Both the position numbers and the translations under genes were made by a program. The notes beneath the pieces are model-generated. The model made no database searches and was not told the origin of the DNA. It was given only the letters and a program-made list of their open reading frames with translations. Positions 1 to 9,888 of a stretch of 64,000 nt of DNA are shown here, piece by piece. How positions within the stretch are numbered: the stretch's first letter is position 1; the number at the start of each line of letters is the position of its first letter. This DNA is from Zopfochytrium polystomum (taxonomy: Eukaryota > Chytridiomycota > Chytridiomycetes > Chytridiales > Chytridiaceae), in the NCBI GenBank assembly GCA_025765615.1, contig JAIVFJ010000015.1:62001-126000 (forward strand). Reading direction: 5' to 3'.

Positions 1-827
1 CGGCGCCGTTCAGAAGAAACGGTGCGCGATTTCGAGGTCGATCCTCTATTTCTCTTGGGTCTTGTCGCTGGACTCCGGGTTTGTGGATTGTGGAGAAGGG
101 GACGGGAAAGGGTGGGAATGGCCACCCGAGGCAAAGACCCATCATGCTACCATTGCCTTCTCCAACTCGCGCCACACGCTCCATACCTGCACACATCTCC
201 CCTTTTCATTTTCAGCTCCAATCTGTAAGCGCTGATTCGGTTGTTCCTTTCGCCTTGCGCCAAATGGAGGACTCTCTTTGGAGCACTCTGGGCTTTCGGT
301 ACTGCACAACGAGCACATCGACCCCTGGGAAATATTCGGCCCGAGGGACGAATGGTCTGCATTGCAGGAAACGACATCGTCATACGCAAAATGATCCTTC
401 CTTTCCCTAGCTAATTTCCGCCTTCGTCCATTCTCCGTATTCTTTTCATTGGCCCTCGCTGAAAAAGAAACGCTCAATGGGTGGCACCAACCTTCCTTTT
501 TCCGTGGCAACGGAAAACCTGGAAGAGCCAAAACCTTTAACCCCATAAGCGAGCATTATTAATACTTACTCACCCTCTCCGGTTCTTCGAGAGAAGGCCA
601 AGAAAGAAAACACCTTCCCTTAATTGCCCGTTCTCCGCCACCGCTGCGCTCTGCGCTCCGTGAGCCTTCCCCCGTCCTCACGTAGCTCGAGAGCGTTTGA
701 AAGGTATTACTTACTGTACACCGCTCTCCCAAATCATGCTCACATGTGCCATGGCAGCCTCCAACCGCATCATCGGAGGCGACACGACCACACACACATA
801 GCAGAACGCACACATCCATCCTCCGGC
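1..827. other. Intergenic, no gene recognised
   Basis: I see no convincing coding region, RNA gene or repeat here. The open frames are short, overlap on both strands and carry no recognisable domain. The last 200 bases lead into the Frizzled-like gene and presumably hold its promoter, but no clear TATA element stands out. Confidence 0.5.
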
Positions 828-1877
828 ATGTGTACAAAGGCTCAACGCACCGTCGCCATCCGCCATCTCTCTCCTTCTCCATCAATCACTAATGCCATCG
901 CGATCCTCTTGATCTCGTCCATCATCGTGTCATTCCTCATTCTCCCGTCAGCGCGAGCCATCGCGGCGACGACCGACCTGCAGCAAGGAGCTGGATGCGC
1001 ACAGGGCGTGCGGTACCTGGGGACGACCTGCTCGACGGTTGTTGACTACGAGACGTCGATCGCCGCCGCCAACCAATCGACCGTTGACGCATCGCTCTCG
1101 CTGTACCTTAACGTTCTGGCTTCGATCAAGAGCGTAGACCCGAACTGCTACTCGGCGCTCGTTGCGCTCTTGTGTGGGGTTGCGTACCCAAAGTGCGCCA
1201 ATGGTATGACGGAAGACACAACCTCAACCACCATTTGTGCGATTACTTTGCCCCATCGCGTGACCACTGCGCATCCACCACACCACCGATAAACCAACCC
1301 CTCCCTCCACAGGCACAACATCCCTGCCGTGCCAGGTCGCGTGCACCACGGCAGTGTCTGTGTGCACGGCGACCTTCACGTCGAGCGACCTGATGAGCCA
1401 GCTGAACGCGGCTACCAACAACTGCACGAAAGTCTCTACCGCGGATCCGGAGCCGTACCCGACGACCGCGTGCTTCGTGCCCCCCGCCATCTCGGACGCG
1501 GCGGCGAACCAGTCGGCGACGGGCGGTGGCGGCGGTGGAGGCGTCGTGACCAGTTGAGTTTGAAACAGAGTGCCCACCCACGGGGGATCTCCTAAAAAGG
1601 AAAATTATTGCTGACTCCCGCTCACGTGTTCAACACGGCGACCCCTTCACAAGCCTTGCCAAAGACCTGCCCGGCCCGACCCGCGGAGGGTGCTCTGCGC
1701 GGACGAGGTGACCATGGCGACGAGCAAGAATAATGCGTTGTGCGCGACGAACGGCGCCATGGTCGTGTTCTTTTCGTATGCCGCAGTGCTGTGGGCGACG
1801 TATATGGTAGGTGTGGAGGGCTTCGCTGGTTCCAGACAGGCTTCGCTCAACCCGCCTCCACAAAACAAAACAAAACC

Positions 1878-1908
<31 letters not shown>

Positions 1909-3804
1909 GATAGCGAACGTCCACCTCACAATCGTGTGGCGTTCCAACCTCCTCCAGCGGTACAAGCTGTTCGGCATCGCCTTTTGCTGGGGCTTCCCCA
2001 CGGCGGTGACCACGGCGACGTTCCTGACGACACGGGTGGACGCGTCGATGGGGATCGACTGCTTCATTGCGGCGGACCGCGCGAACGAGATGGTCTACGC
2101 GGAGCTGAGCGCTTTTGCGATTCCGGCGTTCTTTATCACGATCGGCACGGTCGTGCACCTTGCAGTCCTGTCGAACCGGTCGTGGAGTAGCGGCGCCAGC
2201 GGGTCTGGCGGCGGGACCAGCTCGGACGGCCGGGCGGTCAACGGCGGTGGCGGCAACATGAGCGTGGAGGACGCGTACCGGCCGATCCGCACGCGCGGGC
2301 AGTTTGCAAGGGTGGTGAAGACGAATTGGCGGGCGCTGCTTTTCGGCGTGATTTTCGTTCTGACTTACGCAGCGAACGGTGAGGAAGCTGTTGCTACTTT
2401 GTTCATTTTTCCTATACCGACTGAGACCATGCAATGTCTGATGGAAACCATGCCGTCTCTGTAACTCGTGCAATCACTCCCTCTCGCCAAAACCCAAACC
2501 CCCGGACCTTGTCCGCAGTCATAATGTTCAATGTTTTCGTGATCCCGACGGCCAAAACCGACCCGCAAGCGCCATGGGTCCAAGCGTGGAAGCTGTGCGT
2601 GTTGCAGACGTTCGTCTCCACCAACGGCTCGGCGACGGCGACGCAAGACACGTGTGCGGACGAGATCGCCGGGAACCTGCCGCCGCTGTCAGCGCTAATC
2701 GCAGCGGGGATGGCGTCGGGGACCGTCGGGATATGGACGTTCCTGATCTTTGGAGTCAACTTGCAGGTTCTGCGGGACTGGCGGGAGGTGTGCTGCGGGC
2801 GGAGACGGCAGCGGGAAAAGTTGGGTGCCGAATCGTGGGGCCAGGAAGCGGTTGGGGTGAGGTTGGAGCGGTTGGGCAGTGTGGGGAACGTTGGGCCGCA
2901 TTACCCACCAGCGCAGGGTGTCTTGGACAAGGATGGTGGCGGAGAGAAGTGGGTAGGGCTGAGCAGGACACTGTCTGCGCCGATTGGGCTCCGTGGCGAC
3001 GGGGTCGGATCTTTGCCAGCCTCAACGGCTCGCGATGTGTACCGCCTCCCCGACGCTGCGGGCACCGCTGCGGGACCGGCTACCGGCCTCGTTCGGTCTA
3101 TGTCCAACGGCAGCTCTGTATCAACGAGGCACCGGCTGGGAGATCTGCCGACGGCGGCGTACGTGACCGAGCCTTGGGGTACGTTCACCAGGACCGCCCC
3201 GCCGGTGTCGCACGGAGGAGCAACGGCCGTCGAGAGGAACTTTGGCGGCCAGCACGGAAATTTTTCAGGAGCTCTTCCACGAGAAACTGGCGTAGCCGCT
3301 CAACCAACGGTTATCCTTGGTCGATTGGACAGCACGCCACAAGGTGCAAGTCCCGGCAGTTTGCAGTATAGCCCGGCGGGACCGGGGAGCGCCGGAGACC
3401 CAAATGCGACACCGCAGATGCGGGGAATCGGCCTGATGCTGCAAAGCCCGATCCCAACCTCTCCAAGAGCCCCACGCCAATCGGAAGAGAGCTTTGACTT
3501 GCCGGCTCTGCCATATCGCCGCCCCAGCCATGGAGCTGCCCCTTACGACCGCGAAGACGGGCGCACACCATTCTATCAACTGGAACCGCAGTATGCTCTA
3601 CAACAGCGAGCGCCGCCTCTTCAGGAACTTAAGCGAGGGCCGAATCTTCCTGAGCAAACCGAACGAAGATGGCAACTCCAGCCGGCCAATACCACCTTCA
3701 TCACAGGACCCCAGGAGCGTGGACGTGCTCAGACAGTGCTTCCGTACGCGCGCGACCCGCCGACAACTACTGTGCACAACGGACCTCTAGCGTACCGAAT
3801 GTGA
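828..3804 (+). pseudogene. Frizzled/Smoothened-like receptor, copy A, broken by an internal deletion
   Basis: Exons inferred from splice signals and comparison with the paralogue at 41.9 kb: 828-1203, 1313-1552, 1654-1806, 1910-2378, 2519-3804. A signal peptide is followed by a Fz-type cysteine-rich domain (motifs AYPKC, LPCQVAC) and Gly-rich linker. Then come membrane helices corresponding to TM3-TM7 and a disordered Pro/Gly-rich cytoplasmic tail ending near a conserved LPYARDP. Exon 3 starts like copy B (TLPKTCPA versus TLPSSCPA) but jumps directly to the DPRRV segment. About 290 bp, encoding TM1, the first loop and TM2, are missing. The deletion is not a multiple of three, and the new frame meets TAA at 1732-1734. 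Class F receptors normally signal from the plasma membrane; this copy should not make a full receptor. Alternatives are an assembly deletion or unseen alternative splicing. The family call is well supported by copy B. Confidence 0.75.
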
Positions 3805-4458
3805 TTGGGGTTTTTCCCGCTCTTTGCTCTCTTCTTTTTTCAATGATATCTGTCTATCTCTTTGCCGCACTTCAGTTTCTGTAAAGAAACTCTTCGCCTT
3901 CACTAATTTTGCCGTGACGCTTTTGCTGATGCTTTGAATTGTTCTGTACAAAGTGATGGATTGCTTCTGTACGAAATTGGTCTTACGATGATTCCGTTTC
4001 AATCATTTGAGAAGAAAGTAGATTTTCGCGAGACTTGAACTTGATATCCGCAACCAAAAAGAAAAAAAAAAATAATACAATGTTTCAAATCGGCCTTGCG
4101 GCAAATTGGTGCTTAGCCGCGCTTCCGGTGCCGAATGGAGCTTCCCAAAGTGCCAGAACCTGCTCAGCCCTGTTTACAAGGAAAAGCACTGCTCGATGAC
4201 AAATGCTGGCTCCGAGTTGAGCTCGATGGGATGATTTGCGAAAGATGAAGGACAAGCCAATCCTTCGAGTAACGGTCCTCCGCGGATCGTGGAGGGGGGT
4301 GTTTCGGATGTCGATTTGCATATCAATGCATACGCTCTGAGAAAGATGAAAAATCGAGCAATGTCCAGAATACTCCAGAAGCCGTGACTTTCAATTTTTT
4401 ACACTGCTAACGACAGTCAAAACCCAAGACGCACGGAACCCCCTGTATACCGCACCAA
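3805..4458. other. Intergenic
   Basis: This is the 3' flank of the Frizzled-like copy and of the convergent small basic-protein gene. It is AT-richer than the neighbouring genes and holds a short A-run near 4,061-4,071. No gene or known repeat is evident. Confidence 0.5.
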
Positions 4459-4851
4459 TTACTTCTTTTTCCCCACAGCTGCTTGCTTCTTTACAGGCGC
4501 CGCCGCTGCTGCACCCGACCTGCTAGACTGCGTCTTCACGGGCGCCCGCTTGCTGGATTGCACACTGCCAGTCTTCTCCTTGGTCATCTGCGCCTTGCCC
4601 AACGGCAGTTTGGCCTTGGACGGTGCCTCCTTCGTGGCTTCTTTTTGTCGCACGGCGGCGGTGGAGGTCGCGGATCGCGCATTTCCGGCAGCGGGCTTCG
4701 CGGAGGGGTTTGCTTGTTTGGCTGTGCAGGCGGCCCCCGCGCGACGGTAGAGCCTCCCCGCTGAGCGGAACTCGAAGCCGTGCGCTTTGCACGTTCGCGC
4801 GATAAAGTTCTTGTCCAAAGTTTTTTCCATGTTTACTTGCGACGCTGGCAT
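4459..4851 (-). CDS. Small basic Ala/Lys-rich protein, unrecognised
   Basis: A single-exon frame of 130 residues. The first ~40 residues (MPASQVNMEKTLDKNF onward) contain a modest ordered-looking segment with two cysteines. The rest is a low-complexity tail rich in Lys, Ala, Ser and Pro with the motifs KPAAGNAR and PVKKQAAVGKKK, ending in a lysine run. The composition resembles linker-histone tails or ribosome/nucleolar accessory proteins, but no winged-helix or other domain is visible, so no function is assigned. The second methionine (residue 8) is an alternative start. A 36-base T-run on the plus strand lies just upstream of the start (4,872-4,907). Coding status rests on the uninterrupted frame and biased but protein-like composition. 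Confidence 0.5.
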   Translation of the reverse strand: MPASQVNMEKTLDKNFIARTCKAHGFEFRSAGRLYRRAGAACTAKQANPSAKPAAGNARSATSTAAVRQKEATKEAPSKAKLPLGKAQMTKEKTGSVQSSKRAPVKTQSSRSGAAAAAPVKKQAAVGKKK

Positions 4852-4870
4852 GCTAGATGGTTTTTCCGCT

Positions 4871-4871
<1 letters not shown>

Positions 4872-4907
<36 letters not shown>
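4872..4907. repeat. Homopolymer run (T36)
   Basis: Thirty-six consecutive T on the plus strand lie immediately upstream of the basic-protein start. Its length is likely to be polymorphic or assembly-limited. Confidence 0.95.
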
Positions 4908-4908
<1 letters not shown>

Positions 4909-5006
4909 GGTCGGTCGGTGTTATGAGGATGCAGAGATACACGAGGGAAGATGGGGGAGCTAAACTCATCAAATGCGGTTCGTACCGTACGCCCAGTCGA
5001 CCAACT

Positions 5007-5903
5007 TTATTTTCGGCGCACCCTGTAGAAAATGGCTGTCTCAAAAAACGCGCCACGAATATATCCCCTCCGGCTCACCGTTTTTTTCGACGTTTTCGTG
5101 GTGTCGACGCGAACGTTGTTAATATTCACGTCCCTGTGCCTATATCCAGCCTTGTCCTGGTGCTTTTCTATTTGCCGGACGATCTCTTTACTGTCTGGCG
5201 TCCAGCCGCCAGGGTTGTCCTTTTTGTTTTTCAGGTAATCGGACAACCCCTGCGTGCCGACCTTGTGCTGGACCATTCGCTTGTCGTCGTGCGCAATGAG
5301 CTGCTTGGCTGTGGGAGGCGAGGTGGGTTGGGGAGCCGGAAGGAAAGGGAGAATCATGTGCGGATTGTGAGGACGGAACGGGGCGGCCGAAGATCGCACG
5401 ACTGCAGACACAACTAAGGACCGCAAAGAAAGCAACTCACCGGCTTTCGTCGCAGCGATCTCGTTCTCGCCCCAGCTTTGGCCGTCGTGCAGGGTCTTGT
5501 AGATCGCAGGGTTTCCGTTGCTGGTCGCGTGATGGACCTCTCCATGCGTGCCGGAGGTCAATGGCTCTCCTACCTTTTGTTGTTGCGGTGTGGGTTGACG
5601 AGAGGGGCGGAAAGCACTGTTAGAGGGAGATGTTGCGAGCTTCAAAATTGATGTGTGCCGATTGTATGCCGGTGTGTGATTAACAGGGGCTCTCACGTGG
5701 ACAGTCTGCCCGCCCACAACAGTCTCGAAAGCGGCCGACACCGTGATGCCGAGGGCGGGGACGGTCGGCGCACAAAGAAGAGCCGCGACGGCGACTGTGA
5801 CGGCGACAGCGGCTAGTGTGATGATGATGCTGTCGCTTGAAGCAGGGCAAAGGCAGGCTCGACTGCGAGCGCGGCCGCGGCGAGGACAACGACGGGCGGT
5901 CAT
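5007..5903 (-). CDS. Signal-anchored minimal protein-kinase-like protein
   Basis: Start chosen at the methionine of MTARRCPRRGRARSR, which puts a basic stretch before a hydrophobic segment (IIITLAAVAVTVAVAALL): a signal peptide or anchor. A clear intron lies at 5309-5440 (GTGAGT...CCACAG, phase 1). A further in-frame intron at 5574-5696 (GTGAGA...AAAAG) is probable, giving about 213 residues. The product has a glycine-loop-like GTHGEV, a VAIK-like AIYK, and a catalytic-loop-like HRDVNINN that keeps the Asp and the Asn five residues later but has Asn in place of the usual Lys. No DFG motif or activation segment follows, and the frame ends about 35 residues later. At a third to half the normal kinase-domain length it is probably an atypical kinase or pseudokinase facing the secretory lumen. 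That is inference; the motifs are what is seen. Confidence 0.5.
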   Translation of the reverse strand: MTARRCPRRGRARSRACLCPASSDSIIITLAAVAVTVAVAALLCAPTVPALGITVSAAFETVVGGQTVHVRAPVNHTPAYNRHTSILKLATSPSNSAFRPSRQPTPQQQKVGEPLTSGTHGEVHHATSNGNPAIYKTLHDGQSWGENEIAATKAGELLSLRSLVVSAVVRSSAAPFRPHNPHMILPFLPAPQPTSPPTAKQLIAHDDKRMVQHKVGTQGLSDYLKNKKDNPGGWTPDSKEIVRQIEKHQDKAGYRHRDVNINNVRVDTTKTSKKTVSRRGYIRGAFFETAIFYRVRRK

Positions 5904-6974
5904 CGACAATCGGGAATGAATGGAAGCACAGAAGGCAACAGAACGAGGGAAAAAGGCGGAGGCAGATGAGACACTGGCATTGAAGTGCGGGCACGGTGGG
6001 ACAAAAAGCATTAACAAAGCTGGAAAAATTAGCGAGCGGCTCAGCCCGCTTCCGATTCCGCACGCGGCGGTTTGCCGCCGTTGTTTGCCGGGTCCACAAA
6101 TTCAGTGCCCAGCTCCTGACAAGGTGCCCTCGTAATGCATGAGACAATTAGGGACTACGAAGACTTCTGCCTCGATACAGCCCATACTGCCCGGCTCAAT
6201 TCATGTTTTGGCCATAGCATTTGTGGCATTTGGGTTGGCAGTTGCAGCGACAAAACGGCACCTTACCCACATCAACTTCGCGGGATTTTGGCATGTGAAG
6301 CGAGTCCTGGTCGAACTAGGAGCGAAACAACGCCCCCCGCTTCCATGCCCTTAGATCTCTTAGATTGCCTTGCGTTTCTTCCACAACGTTAGGGGTTAAA
6401 CACAATCAAAATGGGGGAGTGTCGGTGTCATGGCGCGTTTGGATCTGGTGGGCGGGATACGGAACGGGGTTACGGATGGCCGCCGCCGAGTGTGTTTGCG
6501 CTCCTGCTGCTGCGAGCGCGGGCGGAACCTTGTTATTTCTCACATGTTGCCATTTTCGAATTTTTTCTTCGCTGAGAGTGCACATATTACATCCGATGCC
6601 AAACATGCCCCTCCTCACCCACGAACACGCCGTCTGCTGCCGTCTGCTGCCGCCTGCTTTCACACCAATACCGCCGCGCAGCAAACCACCTTACGATAGA
6701 GCGCAGAGAGCAGGGTTGGGCTCCCTGTTCGCTCCGGTTGCTCTAGTTCGGTCGGGCCTTCTGTATGGGCTAAGTTCCAGAAATCCTCACGACTTCAGAC
6801 ACTCAAAAGGATTTTTGATTTTGATTCAAGAAAAATCAAAGTCGCGCCAAACAATCGAAGCCTGGTTATGTCAGACCAATGGCATTTCGCCTATGCCGAT
6901 TGGCGCTGGAGGTCGTGCGTGAAACCAGTAGATTGCAGAATGTTATTAGCGCATGAGAAAACGTCTGTCTTATT
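5904..6974. other. Intergenic
   Basis: No convincing gene. Overlapping frames on both strands lack domains and codon bias. The stretch separates the kinase-like gene from a tRNA gene, and no repeat was recognised. Confidence 0.45.
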
Positions 6975-7054
6975 GGTGAGTATGGGGTTCGAACCCATGC
7001 GACTTTCGTCAGAGGATCTTAAGGCCTCCGCCTTAACCACTCGGCCAACTCACC
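6975..7054 (-). tRNA. tRNA-Leu (anticodon UAA)
   Basis: The reverse complement folds into an 80-nt type II cloverleaf. Acceptor GGTGAGT pairs with ACTCACC. The D arm holds GCCGAGTGGTTAAGGC, the anticodon loop is CTTAAGA, and a long variable arm (GAC/GTC stem) follows. The T arm is ATGGG-TTCGAAC-CCCAT. The A and B boxes match Pol III consensus. One oddity is a C-U apposition closing the anticodon loop. Four T on the minus strand shortly downstream can terminate Pol III. No intron. Confidence 0.9.
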
Positions 7055-7069
7055 GGTAAGGTTTATGAC

Positions 7070-7367
7070 TGTTAAAATGTGGCACCAAGACGATGGTGGA
7101 AGGCAGCCGATGGAGGCAGTGACAAGTCAAGTCCACACGCCCTTCCAAGACTTCAAACAAAACCCTCCAGAGGTAAGATACTGGGGACGAGTGCTTGAAG
7201 CCCCTGCTCGGATGAAAAACCCAAATCAATTGGCTGATCTGGGAAAACTGTGGCAGGGAAAGGAAGTGAAAATATCTGGGAAAATGCTGAGGAGTGAACT
7301 TCAAGAGGGTAGGAATAAAAATACATGAAGAGCCAAATAAGGCAAAAGGTAAAGAAAAGTTTGTCCA
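7070..7367 (-). repeat. Probable 3' LTR of the copia element
   Basis: On the minus strand the sequence runs from TGGACAAAC to ...CATTTTAACA (TG...CA ends). It follows a purine tract (AAAGGGGAAGGGAGGG, 7373-7388) located downstream of the copia RNase H and terminal peptide. Part of it, around 7,130-7,260, is clearly related to plus-strand sequence at 9,558-9,660. Its outer end lies only 15 bp from the 5' end of the tRNA-Leu gene. The boundaries are inferred from TG/CA and the purine tract because no second intact copy is in the window. Confidence 0.45.
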
Positions 7368-7518
7368 GTGCCCTCCCTTCCCCTTTGGGCCTAATCTGCT
7401 GATTTCCCTTTGCGCGCCAGCTGCGCCTTCCACACGACAGTGTGGTCTGAGTTCTTCCGTTCCTTCTTCTTGATACTCTTTTGTCTAATATGTTCCTCAG
7501 GTTGTTTTGATCTTGTCT

Positions 7519-8571
7519 CTAGGATTTTCTTGTGACGTTGCAGGTATCGTCTTGGGTTGAGTCGACCAGTCCAAGTAGAGTCCGGCCCTTATAGACCATG
7601 TCATGTCCATGTGGCTTGGTCAGGAGGTCTGCAAGCTGGTCCATCAAGTAGACGTACTCAACTTGCACAAGTCCTTCCTCAACAAGTGACCGAATGTGGT
7701 GGTACCGAAGGCAGATGTGCTTGGAACAATCAGTGCGAAGGTCGTTAACTGTCATGTGTATTGATGGTGTGTTGTCCTCGTAGGCAATGATCAGTAGGTT
7801 GAGGGGATGCTGAATTTATAAGTGGAGGTTGTTGATGGCCTCAAGTTCCCGACCAAGCTCACTGAGGGCAATGTACTCTGCTGTTGTGGATGAAGTTGGG
7901 GCAGTTGCTGATCTTGTTGACTTCCATGCTATGGCTCCCCCTGCTAATAGCACCAGGTATGCTATCTGTGAGCGAGAGTCGTGGCGGGAGTTGTACGATG
8001 CATCAGCATAGCCAACAACTTGGTTGTTCCTGTCTGAGCTGTAGCGAAGTCCAACTGTGGAGGTGGCCTTGACATACCCCACAACGTCGAGTGGCTTGTG
8101 CCAGTGCCAGATGCACGGGTCTTGAGCAAAGGAACCAAGCAAGCTGACACTGAGTGCCAGGTATGGTCTTGTTGATGTTGCAGCGTAGTTGAGGCTGCCA
8201 ATCAAATGAAGGTACTCAGTGCTGTTGATGCTCTCCTCACTTGGGTCAGTGGAGTGCCAGTCGCAAGGGGTGAGCTTGGTTGCTACTTTGAGTGGTGTGT
8301 TGCAAGGCATTACAGGTCCGTGCTTAGCCTCAAAGGGCAAGAGGAAGTTCTGGAGGAAGTAAGTCTGATGGAGAATTGTGAAGTTTTAACCACGAATGAC
8401 CTCCATTGGAAGAATGTAGCTGAGTTTTCCCAGCTCTCAAAGCTTGAACTCTGTTTTGAGATCTGCAACGGCCTCCTTGATGGCAGCAGTGTGACCAAAG
8501 AGTGGAAGGTTGTCGACATACGCCAGAATGAAGCAGAGCCCGCACTTGGTCTGGTGCCAGAAGAGGCAGTA
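7519..8571 (-). pseudogene. Copia pol, 3' half (end of reverse transcriptase, RNase H)
   Basis: Three minus-strand frames joined by indels encode the end of a Ty1/copia polyprotein. The first has the reverse-transcriptase palm (CLFWHQTKCGLCFILAYVDN), where the catalytic YVDD reads YVDN. Then comes a broken linker, then a long RNase H frame (8340-7816) with YADASYNSRHDSRS, AWKSTRS and TAEYIALSE. The terminal peptide has KHICLRYHHIRSLVEEG and QLADLLTKP. The 5' side is abruptly fused at 8571/8572 to gypsy gag codons. The missing 5' half of a copia element lies in the opposite orientation at 29.6-32.75 kb. Frameshifts and the Asp-to-Asn change make it non-functional. Confidence 0.85.
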
Positions 8572-9209
8572 CTCTTCCAAGGTCTCAAGGATGTGCAGAG
8601 ACTGGGAGAGCATGTCTTGGATAGACTCATGGAGACCATCATGGTACAGCTCCATCAGAGCTGCATCATTGTATCCAGAGACTCTGGCTAGTTGCTTGAA
8701 TTGGTTGGTGTAGGCCACACAAGATTGCTTTCCTTGCTTGATATGCTTGAGCTTGGATCTTGCTGTCCAAGATGCGTAGGGGTCACCAAAGGTAGCCTCC
8801 AGCCCCTCCCAGAGCTTTTGCAGGGCGGTGGGTGTGCTTGGGAGAGATCGGTACCATGATTGAGCTTGACCAGACAGGAGGGTGCTTGTGAAAAGAACCT
8901 TGACTTGCTCACTGGGAAATCTTGAAGGTTGGAGAAGGATGACATTCTCCACAGTGGCCATAAAGTTCCTGAGGTCTTTGGCCAGCCCAGTGAACTTGTC
9001 AGGGCTGGGAACCTTGGGCTCTCTTGCTTGGTTGGCTTGGGGCAGGGGAAGAGCTTGATGTTCTTGTTGTGAAGTTGTTGTTGAAGCTGGTGCTGCTGGT
9101 GAAGGACTTGTTCTTGAAGTTGGTGTGTCTGTCTTGAAAGGGCTTGTAATTGGTCCATCAAGGCTTGGAAGGCAGTTGCATCAGGGAAGGTGTTGTTTGG
9201 GTCAGACAT
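8572..9209 (-). pseudogene. Gypsy gag, 5' part (truncated by rearrangement)
   Basis: The minus-strand frame begins 40 bp inside the 308-bp LTR with MSDPNNTFPD, a Gln-rich coiled-coil stretch (QLQEQVLHQQHQLQQQL). After a one-base frame change near 9,050 it continues into a typical Ty3 gag core with SGQAQSWYRSLPS, LWEGLEATFGDPY, YTNQFKQLARVSGY and ELYHDGLHESIQDML. It stops being gag after ETLEE, where copia reverse transcriptase begins. The expected continuation (LLLAIKIDNRLYSKR) is found at 32,752 on the plus strand, beside the matching pol. The product would be the structural capsid protein of the retrotransposon particle. Confidence 0.85.
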
Positions 9210-9249
9210 GATGGCAGAGAGCAGTAGGAGAGGGTGAAGTGAATTATGA

Positions 9250-9557
9250 TGTCAGGAACAGGGCAGGACAGGACAAGGCAGACAAGGAACTGAGAGGAGT
9301 GATGATTGTATTGGAAACAATAATTCACTTGAGGGATGGGACAGGTTCCCCATCCCCCTTTTATACCTTTTGAGAGTGTTCCTTGTCAAGACTCAAAGAA
9401 AGTTCCAGAAAGAGCAATTAGTAATACAATGATACCAATGATACCAATGACAACAAGACAAGTCAGGAAAGCAAAGAAGGTCCCAGAAGGTTCCACAAGG
9501 TTCCATGAAGGAATGTTCTAGAAGGTTCCAGAGGTTTCCAGAGGGTGATTCATAACA
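9250..9557 (-). repeat. 5' LTR of the gypsy chromovirus (308 bp)
   Basis: The minus strand reads TGTTATGAATCACC ... CTGTTCCTGACA. It is the same length as the LTR at 36,671-36,978 and I count three differences between them. It contains repeated GGAACCTTCT units and a TATAAAAG box. Immediately inside, after two bases, lies ATAATTCACTT. This 11-mer is the exact complement of LTR sequence just downstream of the TATA box and is a candidate self-priming primer-binding site. Confidence 0.9.
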
Positions 9558-9835
9558 AGATTGGCCAATCAGTTTGGGTTTTTCATCCGAGCAGGGCTTT
9601 ACGCCCTCTTCACCAGCTTATCCTTGGAGGTTCCTCTGTAAGTCTAGAAGGGCGCATGTGCAAGGGGGAGTGTTAAAATATGCCCCGCGCAATTATTCAG
9701 TAAAAACGAAGAAGAAAAAGTTGATTGCAGACCTGACTTGTCACCTGACCTCCCTCCACTGTGCTCCATCACACTCGGATTTCAACAATCAGCGCAGTGG
9801 TCGCTTTGAAATTGTATGATTTGCAAAAACTCTCG
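9558..9835 (+). repeat. Diverged copia-LTR-like relic
   Basis: The segment GTTTGGGTTTTTCATCCGAG and its surroundings match the minus strand of the LTR at 7,070-7,367, and a second patch (CTGACTTGTCAC) matches further on. Between the patches lies a polypurine tract followed by a possible LTR start (AAGGGGGAG then TGTTAAAATATG, about 9,660-9,680). It is either an indel-containing solo LTR relic or the edge of a related family. Borders are approximate. Confidence 0.4.
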
Positions 9836-9888
9836 TATGCTAATTAGAGCCATGAGACTGAAAAAATCACGGAAAGAAGCCAAAAAAA

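Noticed and set aside
1871..1908. Poly-A tract as evidence of a processed pseudogene insertion in Frizzled copy A
   Set aside because: It sits inside an intron just before a conserved splice acceptor and has no flanking duplication, so it is simply a homopolymer in the intron.
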